36,962 bases of DNA. Source: an uncultured Robinsoniella sp. Its GTDB lineage: Bacteria; Bacillota; Clostridia; Lachnospirales; Lachnospiraceae. The notes under the pieces are model-generated. The model saw nothing but the letters and a program-made list of their open reading frames with translations. It was not told where the DNA came from and made no database searches. The translations under genes and the position numbers were made by a program. The stretch is from NCBI GenBank assembly GCA_900540475.1, contig UQGG01000061.1:1-36962 (forward strand). The letters run 5' to 3'. This document shows, piece by piece, positions 6,713-14,772 of this stretch (position 1 is the stretch's first letter; every line of letters begins with the position of its first letter).

Positions 6713-8185
6713 TTATAAATCAATCATGGTTACATCTACTTCAGGGGGATTTTCATCTGCCTGCTGCTGTAAATTCACCTGGGGATTCGGATTTTCTGAG
6801 GGCGATTTCTTTGGCGGTCTTTGCTTTTTTACAGGCTGCTGTACTGCTCCTGGATTTTGCTGTACATTCCCCTGCGGTTTTGGCTGACCATTTGGTTTAG
6901 ACTGCTTCTGAACCTTTGATTGTCCCTGTTTCACCTGATCCGGCGTATTTACCTGACCCTGTGTTTTTGGCTGTGGTTTTGTCTGCCCCTGTGGTCTTGA
7001 CTGATTCTGAGGTCTGGGCTGTTCGGACTGCTTTGGCTGTCCCTGTGGCCTAGGCTGATCCGACTGCTTTGGCTGTCCCTGTGGTCTTTGCTGTTCGGAC
7101 TGCTTTGGCTGTCCCGGCTGCTTTGGCTGGCTCTGGGGTCTTCCCTGAGGTACTTTTTTACCCTGAACTCTTTTTTGTACCTGGCTTCTGTCCCCGGTGG
7201 TCTGTTTCTGCTGATTTTGCGCATTTCGCTGGCTGTTTACCGGTCTTTGTGCGGTTCCTTCTGCTGTTGCATTTCCATCCTGCGTACCGGAAACTTTCTT
7301 TACTTTTTTTACAGGTTTCACAACCTGATTGTTTGCAGAGCTTTCTTCCGCTTTTCTGGAAAGTACATCGGCTTTCACCTGCGCCTGACCATTTCCAAAG
7401 ACTTCTTCTGTGGTTTCCTGTACCTTTTCTAACGGCACTCCGGGAGCATCTGCACTTTCCGGCTGCATCTCCTGAACCGGAGCATAATAATAATCCGAAC
7501 TCAGTGTTTTTTCTTTTCTTGCAAATTCATTGGTATTAAAGTCCAAATTGTTTTCGGCTTCCCGCAAATCATCCTTCAGATCTTTATTCTTAAGCGCCAG
7601 ATTAATGATTATAAAGAGTAAGATCACAGCAAATGCAATCATACCATATAATATTTTCATAGCCAGTTCCAATTTCTGATTAACCTGCTCCACCTGTGTA
7701 TTTAACATTTTCACGGTATCATTCTGTACTGACTCTGTCTGTGCGGTCTTATTCTCTGTAGCCGGCTGCGATTCAGAAGCTGCTGCCTGATTAGTTGCCG
7801 CTTCCGATGCTGCTTCTGTTGTTGCTGCTGCATCGGCTGTTACATGAAGCGTATAAACTGCCTTACTCCCATCTTCAGCTGCAACGGTTATTGTTACGGT
7901 ACCACTTCCATTATCCAGCTGATTTCCATCGATGGATGCAATCTCTGCATTTACATCGGAAGGCTGCGGATCTAATTTCAATGATTTTGTTCCAGCCGGT
8001 ACTTTTACTTCATATTCTGTCGTTGAATAATAAAATTCCGGTGAAACTTCTGCGTTTTCAATGCCAAGCGTTGCCAGAGAGTTGTCACTGGACGAGCTGG
8101 TAGCAAAAACAGTCATGGAAGAAAGCCATAACATCAGCATTGCCAAAACAACCTGGTACTTCCATGTTCCTTTTAAAATCTTCAT
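6713..8185 (-). CDS. Membrane protein with cadherin-like domain and Pro/Gln-rich cytoplasmic tail
   Basis: The protein is 490 aa. Residues 1-28 form a signal peptide ending in a TVFA-like cleavage site. Residues ~33-118 are a cadherin-like beta-sandwich (motifs FYYSTTEYEVKVPAG and YTLHVTA are typical). A Thr/Ala/Ser linker follows, then one membrane helix at ~176-198 and a coiled stretch (KDLKDDLREAENNLDFN). The last ~270 residues are low-complexity Gln/Pro/Lys-rich, including three 12-residue repeats (GQPKQSEQPRPQ type). The predicted topology is beta-sandwich outside and disordered basic tail in the cytoplasm. The start has AAGGGG 6 nt upstream. It begins 31 bp after purD and ends at a strong terminator, so it appears to be the last gene of the purine operon. 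The function is unknown. A wall, envelope or nucleic-acid contact role for the tail would be speculation. Confidence 0.85.
   Translation of the reverse strand: MKILKGTWKYQVVLAMLMLWLSSMTVFATSSSSDNSLATLGIENAEVSPEFYYSTTEYEVKVPAGTKSLKLDPQPSDVNAEIASIDGNQLDNGSGTVTITVAAEDGSKAVYTLHVTADAAATTEAASEAATNQAAASESQPATENKTAQTESVQNDTVKMLNTQVEQVNQKLELAMKILYGMIAFAVILLFIIINLALKNKDLKDDLREAENNLDFNTNEFARKEKTLSSDYYYAPVQEMQPESADAPGVPLEKVQETTEEVFGNGQAQVKADVLSRKAEESSANNQVVKPVKKVKKVSGTQDGNATAEGTAQRPVNSQRNAQNQQKQTTGDRSQVQKRVQGKKVPQGRPQSQPKQPGQPKQSEQQRPQGQPKQSDQPRPQGQPKQSEQPRPQNQSRPQGQTKPQPKTQGQVNTPDQVKQGQSKVQKQSKPNGQPKPQGNVQQNPGAVQQPVKKQRPPKKSPSENPNPQVNLQQQADENPPEVDVTMIDL
7008..7115 (-). repeat. Three tandem 36-bp coding repeats
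   Basis: About three copies of a 36-bp unit encode GQPKQS-[ED]-Q-[PQ]-RPQ in the tail of the cadherin-like membrane protein. Degenerate half-copies lie on both sides (6949-7150). Such repeats expand and contract easily, so tail length may vary between strains. Confidence 0.75.
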
Positions 8186-8216
8186 ACTTTACCCCTTTTC
8201 ATTATTTTGGCAGGAA

Positions 8217-9488
8217 CTATGCCTCGTCAATCGCCTTGCCAATATCATTTCGGTAATATTTGTTGTCAAATGAAATCCAGTCAACTGCTTTATAAGCATT
8301 TGCTCTGGCTTCCTTTAAATCAGCACCTTTTGCGGTTACACCAAGGACACGTCCTCCATTGGTCACGATCCCCTGATCTGTGGCTTTCGTGCCTGCATGG
8401 AACACATAGTATCCTTCTTTATCTTTAAAGTTCTCAAATCCACTGATAGTAAGCCCTTTATCGTATTTTACCGGATATCCGTCGGATGCCAGTACCACAC
8501 AGACAGCTGCATTGTCTTCAAACTGCAGGTCAATCTGATCTAAAGTTCCATCTATACAAGCCTCAAATACATCTACGATGTCATTTTTCATTCTTGGCAG
8601 CACAACCTGAGCTTCCGGATCACCGAATCTTGCATTGTATTCCAGTACCTTTGGTCCTTTATCTGTGAGCATCAGTCCAAAGAATATAATACCTTTAAAT
8701 TCCCGTCCTTCTGATGCCATAGCATCCACACTGGCCTGGTATACATATTTATTGCAGAAATCGTCTACTTCCTTTGTATAGAACGGGCTGGGTGAAAATG
8801 TTCCCATACCGCCGGTATTTAATCCAGTATCTCCATCACCAGCACGCTTATGATCCTGAGCACTGGTCATCGTCTTAATTGTTTTGCCATCTACAAAGGA
8901 AAGTACGGATACTTCCCGTCCTGTCATAAACTCTTCTACAACCAGGCGGTTACCTGCACTTCCAAACTGTTTGTCCAGCATAATTGCTTTGACGCCTTCT
9001 TCTGCCTCTTCCAGGGTATTGCAAATCAAAACTCCCTTACCAAGAGCCAAACCGTCTGCTTTTAATACGATGGGAAATTCAACCGTCTTCAGATAAGCAA
9101 GGGCTGCCTTTGGATCGTCAAAATTCTCATAACCGGCTGTGGGAATATTATATTTCTTCATCAAATCCTTAGAAAATGCTTTGGAACCTTCCAGTATCGC
9201 TGCATTTTTACGCGGTCCGAATACTCTTAATCCTTCTGCTTCAAATGCATCTACTACTCCACCTACCAGCGGATCATCCATACCTATTATAGTCAGGTCA
9301 ATTTCTTTTTCTTTGGCAAATGCCACCAGTTTCTCAAACTCCATTGCACCAATGTCTACACATTCTGCATATTCTGCAATTCCTGCATTTCCCGGTGCAC
9401 AGTAAATCTTATCTGCTTTTGGGCTCTGGGCTACTTTCCAGGCGATGGCATGTTCTCTGCCGCCGCTGCCTACGATTAGTATTTTCAT
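8217..9488 (-). CDS. purD: Phosphoribosylamine-glycine ligase (GAR synthetase)
   Basis: PurD joins 5-phosphoribosylamine to glycine using ATP, the second step of de novo purine synthesis. The 423-aa product starts MKILIVGSGGREHAIAWK, the standard PurD N-terminus. It continues with an ATP-grasp core (PIVLKADGLALGKGV, VVEEFMTGREVSVLSF, NTGGMGTFSPSPF, LEYNARFGDPEAQVVLPR) and the C-terminal ATPG domain. The start at 9488 is chosen over an in-frame start at 9509 because GAAGGA lies about 10 nt upstream and because the family begins at MKI. It lies about 100 bp after purN in the same operon, a gap that holds two perfect palindromes. Confidence 0.96.
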   Translation of the reverse strand: MKILIVGSGGREHAIAWKVAQSPKADKIYCAPGNAGIAEYAECVDIGAMEFEKLVAFAKEKEIDLTIIGMDDPLVGGVVDAFEAEGLRVFGPRKNAAILEGSKAFSKDLMKKYNIPTAGYENFDDPKAALAYLKTVEFPIVLKADGLALGKGVLICNTLEEAEEGVKAIMLDKQFGSAGNRLVVEEFMTGREVSVLSFVDGKTIKTMTSAQDHKRAGDGDTGLNTGGMGTFSPSPFYTKEVDDFCNKYVYQASVDAMASEGREFKGIIFFGLMLTDKGPKVLEYNARFGDPEAQVVLPRMKNDIVDVFEACIDGTLDQIDLQFEDNAAVCVVLASDGYPVKYDKGLTISGFENFKDKEGYYVFHAGTKATDQGIVTNGGRVLGVTAKGADLKEARANAYKAVDWISFDNKYYRNDIGKAIDEA

Positions 9489-9531
9489 GAATTCGTTTCC
9501 TTCTTTCATTTTTAATCCCGCTGAATATCAC

Positions 9532-9580
9532 ATCGCAGGCATGCCTGCGATACTGCATACAATATTGTAACATGTTACAA
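9532..9580. promoter_or_regulatory. Two perfect palindromes in the purN-purD gap
   Basis: ATCGCAGGCATGCCTGCGAT (9532-9551) and TTGTAACATGTTACAA (9565-9580) are both perfect dyads, 13 bp apart, inside the purine operon. In RNA each could form a tight stem. In DNA the second resembles a dimeric repressor site. No promoter of good quality overlaps them. Their role is unknown. They may protect or process the mRNA between purN and purD. Confidence 0.4.
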
Positions 9581-9591
9581 ACAGACTGGCT

Positions 9592-10218
9592 CTAATCTGC
9601 TATCCAAACCTTGTGATCCTTAACAGAAATTCTTCCATTTGCAATTAAATTAATTGCTTCGGGCATAATCTTCCACTCTGCTTCCATCATGACACGCTGC
9701 TGCAATTTTTCCGGTGAATCATCCTGGTGCACATCTACTGCTTTTTGTAAGATAATCGGACCTGTGTCCGTACCTTCATCCACAAAATGTACCGTTGCGC
9801 CAGTCACTTTCGCTCCACGCTCCAGCACTGCTTCATGCACTTTCAAACCATAATATCCGGTTCCGCAGAAAGCAGGTATTAATGCAGGATGTACATTAAT
9901 AATCTTATTTGGAAATGCCTGAACCATAATTTCCGGTATTACCACCAGACATCCAGCCAGTACAACCAGATCGGCATCATGAGACTGTATCGTTTTCAGA
10001 AGAGCCTCATTGAAAGCCCCGCGGTTTTCATAATCTTTTGGCGAAACACATACATTGGGTATATGGTTCTGTTTTGCACGCTCAAGAGCAAATGCATTTT
10101 GGTTGTTGCTGATTACAACGGCAATCTCCGTGTTTGTAATGCTTTCATTTGCTATTCCGTCTATAATTGCCTGGAGATTGGTACCGCCTCCAGATACCAA
10201 TACTGCAATTTTTAGCAT
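9592..10218 (-). CDS. purN: Phosphoribosylglycinamide formyltransferase
   Basis: PurN transfers a formyl group from 10-formyltetrahydrofolate to GAR, the third purine step. The 208-aa protein has the family N-terminus (VLVSGGGTNLQAIID, phosphate-binding loop). It also has the catalytic stretch NVHPALIPAFCG, with the Asn-His pair, and the folate-site segment TGATVHFVDEGTDTGPII with its Asp. The length is typical. The start overlaps the end of purM by 7 bp and has AAGGAG 7 nt upstream, indicating coupled translation. Confidence 0.95.
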   Translation of the reverse strand: MLKIAVLVSGGGTNLQAIIDGIANESITNTEIAVVISNNQNAFALERAKQNHIPNVCVSPKDYENRGAFNEALLKTIQSHDADLVVLAGCLVVIPEIMVQAFPNKIINVHPALIPAFCGTGYYGLKVHEAVLERGAKVTGATVHFVDEGTDTGPIILQKAVDVHQDDSPEKLQQRVMMEAEWKIMPEAINLIANGRISVKDHKVWIAD

Positions 10219-11237
10219 AATGTTACTCCTTTTTCACCTGCTTCAATCTGTCCTACTACATAAGCGTTTTCTCCGGATGCTTCAATTGCCTTCACAGCTG
10301 CATCTACGTCTGCCGGATCTACTGCAACGATCATACCAAGACCCATATTATAAGTATTGTACATCATTTCTTCTTCAATTTGTCCTTCACGGGCAAGCAT
10401 TTTAAAGATAGCCGGCACCTCATAGCTTTCTTTCTTTATTACGGCACGAACTCCGTCCGGAAGCATTCTCGGTACATTTTCATAGAAGCCGCCGCCAGTA
10501 ATATGGCTGCATCCCTTGATTGTAACCCCTGCCTCTTTTACATTTCTAAGTGCTTTTACATAGATCTTTGTAGGTGCGATAAGCGCTTCTCCCAGAGTCT
10601 TTCCAAGTTCCTCGTGATAAGTTTCTAAAACGTCTTTTTCCATTTTAAATACTTTACGTACCAGTGAAAAACCGTTGCTATGTACACCGGATGATGCAAT
10701 ACCAATCAAAACATCACCTGATTTTAATTCTTTACCGGTAATCAGATTCTTCTCATCTACTACTCCTACTGCAAAACCTGCAAGATCATATTCATCTTCC
10801 GGATAAAATCCTGGCATTTCTGCAGTTTCACCGCCTATTAATGCCGCATTAGACTGTTCACATCCATTTGCCACGCCGCTAACAATTGTCGCAATCTTTT
10901 CCGGTACATTTTTACCACATGCGATATAGTCCAGGAAAAATAATGGTTCTCCGCCTGCACACGCAATATCATTAACACACATAGCAACGCAGTCGATTCC
11001 TACCGTATCATGTTTGTCCAGAATAAATGCCAGCTTCAGCTTTGTGCCAACGCCATCTGTTCCTGACACCAGCGTAGGCTTCTCCATATTTTTAAATGCA
11101 CTCATGGAAAACGCACCTGAAAATCCGCCGATATTGGTAAGAACCTCCGGTCTCATAGTTTTCTTAATATGTTCCTTCATAAGTTCTACGGACTTGTATC
11201 CCGCTTCTATATCAACGCCTGCTTTCTTGTAATCCAT
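10212..11237 (-). CDS. purM: Phosphoribosylformylglycinamidine cyclo-ligase (AIR synthetase)
   Basis: PurM closes the imidazole ring with ATP to give AIR, the fifth purine step. The 341-aa protein carries the usual signatures: GVGTKLKLAFILDKHDTVGIDCVAMCVNDI, GGETAEMPGFY and GCSHITGGGFYENVPRMLP (written here as family landmarks, each contiguous in the protein). The length fits. AGGAGG lies 10 nt upstream of the ATG. It follows purE by 83 bp and overlaps purN, so it is the second gene of the operon purE-purM-purN-purD. Confidence 0.95.
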   Translation of the reverse strand: MDYKKAGVDIEAGYKSVELMKEHIKKTMRPEVLTNIGGFSGAFSMSAFKNMEKPTLVSGTDGVGTKLKLAFILDKHDTVGIDCVAMCVNDIACAGGEPLFFLDYIACGKNVPEKIATIVSGVANGCEQSNAALIGGETAEMPGFYPEDEYDLAGFAVGVVDEKNLITGKELKSGDVLIGIASSGVHSNGFSLVRKVFKMEKDVLETYHEELGKTLGEALIAPTKIYVKALRNVKEAGVTIKGCSHITGGGFYENVPRMLPDGVRAVIKKESYEVPAIFKMLAREGQIEEEMMYNTYNMGLGMIVAVDPADVDAAVKAIEASGENAYVVGQIEAGEKGVTLC

Positions 11238-11320
11238 TATTGTTCTTCCTCCTAAAGTGGTTTTTCTATTATACTCTTAAATTGTGAATTTGTTGTGATT
11301 GGCTATTTACAAAATTATGG

Positions 11321-11824
11321 TTATTTATATTCTTTGTAACCAACTTCCTGTAATTTTGCATCTTTTGCCATAACCTGCTCTTTTAATTCAGCTGAGTATG
11401 TTTTTAATCTTCCTAATAATTCTTCATCGGATGTGGCAAGGATCTTTGCTGCTAAAATACCTGCATTCGCTCCTCCATTAATTGCTACAGTCGCAACAGG
11501 AATTCCGGATGGCATCTGTACGATAGAGTAAAGTGAATCTCTTCCTCCAAGGGATGATGTATGCATAGGGATACCAATAACAGGCATTGGGAAAATAGCT
11601 GCGCACATACCTGGCAGATGAGCTGCCATGCCCGCTCCTGCAATAATTACTTTCCAACCTTTTTCTTCTGCAGATTTTGCATATTCGAAAAATACATCTG
11701 GCTCTCTGTGAGCTGAAAGGATATTTATTTCATATTCTACACCCAATTTGTCTAAAATATCAGCTGCCTTAGCCATTACCGGCATATCTGAGTCGCTTCC
11801 CATTACAATTCCTACTTTTGCCAT
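11321..11824 (-). CDS. purE: N5-carboxyaminoimidazole ribonucleotide mutase, class I PurE
   Basis: PurE interconverts N5-CAIR and CAIR. The 167-aa protein has the substrate loop GSDSDMPVM, the catalytic SAHREP motif with its histidine, and GAGMAAHLPGM, all typical of class I. No purK is in the window, so N5-CAIR synthesis must come from elsewhere or CO2 is used directly. AGGAG lies 9 nt before the ATG. It is the first gene of the purine operon, with a consensus promoter 57 bp upstream. No purine riboswitch is visible in the short leader. Confidence 0.95.
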   Translation of the reverse strand: MAKVGIVMGSDSDMPVMAKAADILDKLGVEYEINILSAHREPDVFFEYAKSAEEKGWKVIIAGAGMAAHLPGMCAAIFPMPVIGIPMHTSSLGGRDSLYSIVQMPSGIPVATVAINGGANAGILAAKILATSDEELLGRLKTYSAELKEQVMAKDAKLQEVGYKEYK

Positions 11825-11880
11825 TGTACATATCTCCTTTTATCGATTGTTTTTCATTTTTTATCGAATGCTTCGCTTTT

Positions 11881-11909
11881 ATTCTACTAAGAGTTTGGAA
11901 CATTGTCAA
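11881..11909 (-). promoter_or_regulatory. Promoter of the purEMND operon
   Basis: On the minus strand -35 TTGACA (11904-11909), a 17-bp spacer and -10 TAGAAT (11881-11886). The ~50-nt leader contains two direct copies of TCGATAAAA (about 11838-11870) that might bind a regulator. It is too short for a purine riboswitch, and I found no convincing PurR box. Confidence 0.8.
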
Positions 11910-11951
11910 CAAAATCGCAAAATCATTTTTGGAATTGCTCCCTTAATATAG

Positions 11952-11996
11952 AAAAAGAACATTCCGGCGGGTTTATTCCCAGAGAATATCTCCGCC
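11952..11996 (-). terminator. Probable terminator of galK
   Basis: On the minus strand a bulged hairpin has an outer GGCGGA/CCCGCC stem (11966-11971/11991-11996, with a G-U pair) and an inner TATTC/GAATA stem. Five Ts follow 9 nt later (11952-11956). The distance to the T-run is longer than ideal, so it may be weak. Confidence 0.5.
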
Positions 11997-12055
11997 AATC
12001 TGTCCTTTTTAAAGTGAATTATATCTTTTCAATGCCCGAAATGAATCTACACTCT

Positions 12056-13348
12056 TTAACCTTCATTTAAATCCATGTGTATAGCACCATATTTCCTGAT
12101 ATTCATAACATATACACAGCCTTCACCCAGCTTCTCTTCCATATACTTTTCATACTCTGCCGTATATTCTTTTGGAAGCAAAGTAAGGATAACTCCTGCA
12201 AAACCGCCCCCATGTACACGGCATGCCCCGCCTTGAATACGATCCAGAAACAGTTCGGTGAGCGCCAGCGCAACCGTTACGGACTGCTCGTCATAGTTCT
12301 CTATGGAATAGCAGTTCTGCAGCCATTTCCAGGATGAATTGCCGGATGCGGTAATTAATCTTAAAAATTCATCATATTGCTGGCCTTTCAGTGCCGCCAC
12401 CTGCGCATCCACTCTCTGGTTTTCTGTAAAGAAATGCAGTGCACGCATAACGGCACGGTCTCCTGCGCTCTTGCGAACCTCTGTGACATTCTTCAAAAAT
12501 TCTTCCAGAGATACTTCCGATAAGGTTTCTTTTCCAAAGAACGCCGCTGCTTTTTTCATTTCGATTGGTACAGACGAGTATTCCGCACTTAGGTCAGCAT
12601 GTCCTTTTCCTGTATTTACAATAATTAAGTCGTAGTTGATACTGTCAAAACTAAAATCAATTTTTTCAATAACAGGCTGATCTGGATTTTTGAAATCCAT
12701 TGCAACGATTCCGCCGCAGGCACATGCCATCTGATCTAACAGTCCTGACTGCTTGTTCCAGTATTTATTTTCGGAATACTTACCGATTTTTGCATATGCA
12801 ACGGTATTTAATTTCAGATCGTTAAAGAAGTAATCTACCATGCTGCAGATTAACATTTCAAACGAAGCAGAAGAGCTTACTCCCGCAGCCCCAATAACAT
12901 TGGTAGTAACATACGCATCAAAACCACCGATTGCATAACCTTCTTCAATAAAACCTTTTAAAATTCCCTTTAACAGATCCGGTGTTCCTGCGTGTTCTTC
13001 GGAAGGCTCCAGATCATCTAAATTGATTTGTAAGTGCTGGTCATAGGTTTCACTGATGATGTTCACCATATTGCTGTTGTTTTTACTTGCCGCTGCAACA
13101 CAGTCTAACTGGATACTTCCAGCCAAAACTTTCCCATGATTGTGATCTGTGTGATTTCCACCGATTTCTGTTCTACCCGGTGCGGAAAAGAACTCGAATT
13201 CCTCATTCTTAAATTCCTCTGCAAATTTTTCTGCAACATGTTGATATCTTGCAGCATTCTCTTTAATCTTATCTTCTCCATATAAGTCCTTTAATAAGAC
13301 TTTTGAAGATTTACTTTCTAATAACGAAGATACATTTTCTAATTTCAT
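12056..13348 (-). CDS. galK: Galactokinase-like GHMP kinase
   Basis: Galactokinase phosphorylates galactose at C1 in the Leloir pathway. The 430-aa protein shows the three GHMP motifs: APGRTEIGGNHTDHN near residue 50, the ATP loop GAAGVSSSASFEM, and HGGGFAGVILTLL near the C-terminus. The likely catalytic Asp is in GLLDQMACACGG. In the first motif, Asn replaces the Glu of the usual GEHTDY and His replaces Tyr. I believe this variant is common in clostridial galactokinases, but it leaves some doubt about the exact sugar. The start at 13348 has AAGGGA 10 nt upstream; an in-frame ATG at 13372 lacks a ribosome site. No galT or galE is adjacent. An AraC-type regulator diverges upstream. Confidence 0.88.
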   Translation of the reverse strand: MKLENVSSLLESKSSKVLLKDLYGEDKIKENAARYQHVAEKFAEEFKNEEFEFFSAPGRTEIGGNHTDHNHGKVLAGSIQLDCVAAASKNNSNMVNIISETYDQHLQINLDDLEPSEEHAGTPDLLKGILKGFIEEGYAIGGFDAYVTTNVIGAAGVSSSASFEMLICSMVDYFFNDLKLNTVAYAKIGKYSENKYWNKQSGLLDQMACACGGIVAMDFKNPDQPVIEKIDFSFDSINYDLIIVNTGKGHADLSAEYSSVPIEMKKAAAFFGKETLSEVSLEEFLKNVTEVRKSAGDRAVMRALHFFTENQRVDAQVAALKGQQYDEFLRLITASGNSSWKWLQNCYSIENYDEQSVTVALALTELFLDRIQGGACRVHGGGFAGVILTLLPKEYTAEYEKYMEEKLGEGCVYVMNIRKYGAIHMDLNEG

Positions 13349-13419
13349 CGCTGTTTCATCCCTTCTAATCATTTCATATATTTTCTGTTGACCTTTGTCC
13401 AGACTTCTTTTATACTATG

Positions 13420-13448
13420 ATTATAATGAGCATCTGAGATAAATACAA
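13420..13448 (-). promoter_or_regulatory. Promoter of galK
   Basis: On the minus strand -35 TTGTAT (13443-13448), a 17-bp spacer and a perfect -10 TATAAT (13420-13425), giving a leader of about 65 nt. The weak -35 fits a need for an activator. The MITE-like element begins only 40 bp upstream, between this promoter and the divergent araC-type gene. Confidence 0.7.
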
Positions 13449-13486
13449 CAATTATATTTTCCAATTATATAACGATATTGAGATTT

Positions 13487-13661
13487 TAAATTGGGGTTTC
13501 GCTGAGGAAGGACGCTTTGTAGATAGAGGTAGTGTACGGAAAGGTTAGAAAATACCAGTTCTGCGTTAAGCTGACGGAGTCCATGCAATTTTCCTACTCC
13601 AATCTTTTCGTACACTACCTATATTCCACAAAGCGTCCTTAATCAGCAACCCCCCAATTTA
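13487..13661. mobile_element. MITE-like element, complete copy (175 bp)
   Basis: The element has imperfect terminal inverted repeats of about 62 bp. The left end reads TAAATTGGGG...AGGACGCTTTGT...AGGTAGTGTACG and the right end is its complement with few changes. A central unpaired part of ~50 bp carries TTAGAAAATACCAGTTCTGC. Both ends finish in TA, compatible with a TA target as used by IS630/mariner-type transposases, though the palindrome makes the exact edge ambiguous. No protein is encoded. Related copies lie at 24717-24872 and from 36768 to the right edge. It fills the 400-bp galK/araC gap together with the galK promoter; the remaining ~110 bp before araC show no clear feature. Confidence 0.7.
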
Positions 13662-13772
13662 ATACCTTTAATAAAACGCATATAAAGCGTTCGTTGTAGT
13701 ACCAGTAATAACGATGCCAATTTGTAAGATAAAACGCAGATTTTACCTCATCCGAAGAAAGGAATTCAAATT

Positions 13773-14675
13773 ATGCAGATTGCAATAAATACAGACCAGA
13801 GAGAATTAAAACTTCACGGCAACTACAATTTTCCAGTCTATGTCAGTTTTGAAGTTCTTTCCCAATATGAAAGCGGCTCCTTTTTATGGCATTGGCATCC
13901 GGAGATTGAATTGACCCTTGTTTTGAAGGGGGAAATGGACTACCAGATTAACGAAACACTTTATCATATCCGGGAAGGGGAAGGTCTCTTCGGTAATGGG
14001 AACACACTGCATACCGGTCATATGCACAATGAGTCGGACTGCACTTATATTTCTACGACGTTTCATCCACGTACACTTTACGGGTATGACTCCAGTCTCA
14101 TTCATGAAAAGTATGTGGAGACTATATTGAAAGATTCCCGTTTATCTTCACTGCATTTTACAAGTAATGTACCCTGGCATGCAGAAATACTGGATGACCT
14201 TTCTTCCCTGTACCAGCTTAGCTGTGAGAAGCCGCCGGTATGGGAAATGCGTATGCAGATGCTTTTGTATCATATTTGGATTCTGATCTGCGAAAATCAT
14301 AATCCTGCCCCTAACAGCAACGTTTCCTCACAAGTAAAAAATATAGAGCGCCTAAAATCAATACTTTCCTTTATTCACAGCCACTATGCGGAAAAAATCA
14401 CTTTAGAAAATATTGCCTCTTCCGCTGGTTTATGCCGAAGTGAATGCTGTCGCTTTTTTAAAAAACATATGAACGAATCCCTTTTTGACTATCTGTTATC
14501 CTATAGGATTGAACAAAGTCTGCCCCTCCTTTTGGATACAGATCATACGGTAACGGAAGTTTCGGGAATGTCAGGCTTTTCCAATCCCTGTTACTATACA
14601 AAAATATTTAAAAAGCAGATGGGGATCTCACCCACGGAATACCGAAAGGTAAAATCCAATGATTCCTTTATATAG
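13773..14675 (+). CDS. AraC-family transcriptional regulator with cupin sensor domain
   Basis: The protein is 300 aa. The N-terminal ~150 residues form a cupin-type pocket (FLWHWHPEIELTLVLKGEMDYQIN, then GEGLFGNGNTLHTG), as in sugar-responsive AraC proteins. The C-terminal ~100 residues are the double helix-turn-helix (ITLENIASSAGLCRSECCRFFKKHM and VTEVSGMSGFSNPCYYTKIFKKQMGISPTEYRK). AAAGGA lies about 10 nt before the ATG. It diverges from galK across a 400-bp gap and may control it, but the interposed MITE makes this uncertain. No transporter or glycosidase is adjacent on its own strand. Confidence 0.88.
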   Translation: MQIAINTDQRELKLHGNYNFPVYVSFEVLSQYESGSFLWHWHPEIELTLVLKGEMDYQINETLYHIREGEGLFGNGNTLHTGHMHNESDCTYISTTFHPRTLYGYDSSLIHEKYVETILKDSRLSSLHFTSNVPWHAEILDDLSSLYQLSCEKPPVWEMRMQMLLYHIWILICENHNPAPNSNVSSQVKNIERLKSILSFIHSHYAEKITLENIASSAGLCRSECCRFFKKHMNESLFDYLLSYRIEQSLPLLLDTDHTVTEVSGMSGFSNPCYYTKIFKKQMGISPTEYRKVKSNDSFI

Positions 14676-14772
14676 CATGGTGTGTTGACAAATTCTCATT
14701 TTTCCAGATCTCTACTTGCTCTGTTGATACACCTGCTGCCAGAGCAATCAGATCGAACCTACAGTCAGCATT

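Noticed and set aside
6949..7539. Open frames overlapping the Pro/Gln-rich tail gene on both strands
   Set aside because: They are by-products of the low-complexity repeats; none has a ribosome site or family resemblance.
11825..11880. Purine riboswitch or PurR boxes in the purE leader
   Set aside because: The leader is only about 55 nt and no aptamer-like structure or CCGAAC box is found.
13421..13615. A 64-codon leftward frame
   Set aside because: It lies within the MITE-like element and across the galK promoter; no ribosome site.
14716..14747. Hairpin GCTCTG/CAGAGC with outer GATCT/AGATC between araC and the peptidase gene
   Set aside because: No T-run on either strand, so I cannot support it as a terminator, though it lies between converging genes.
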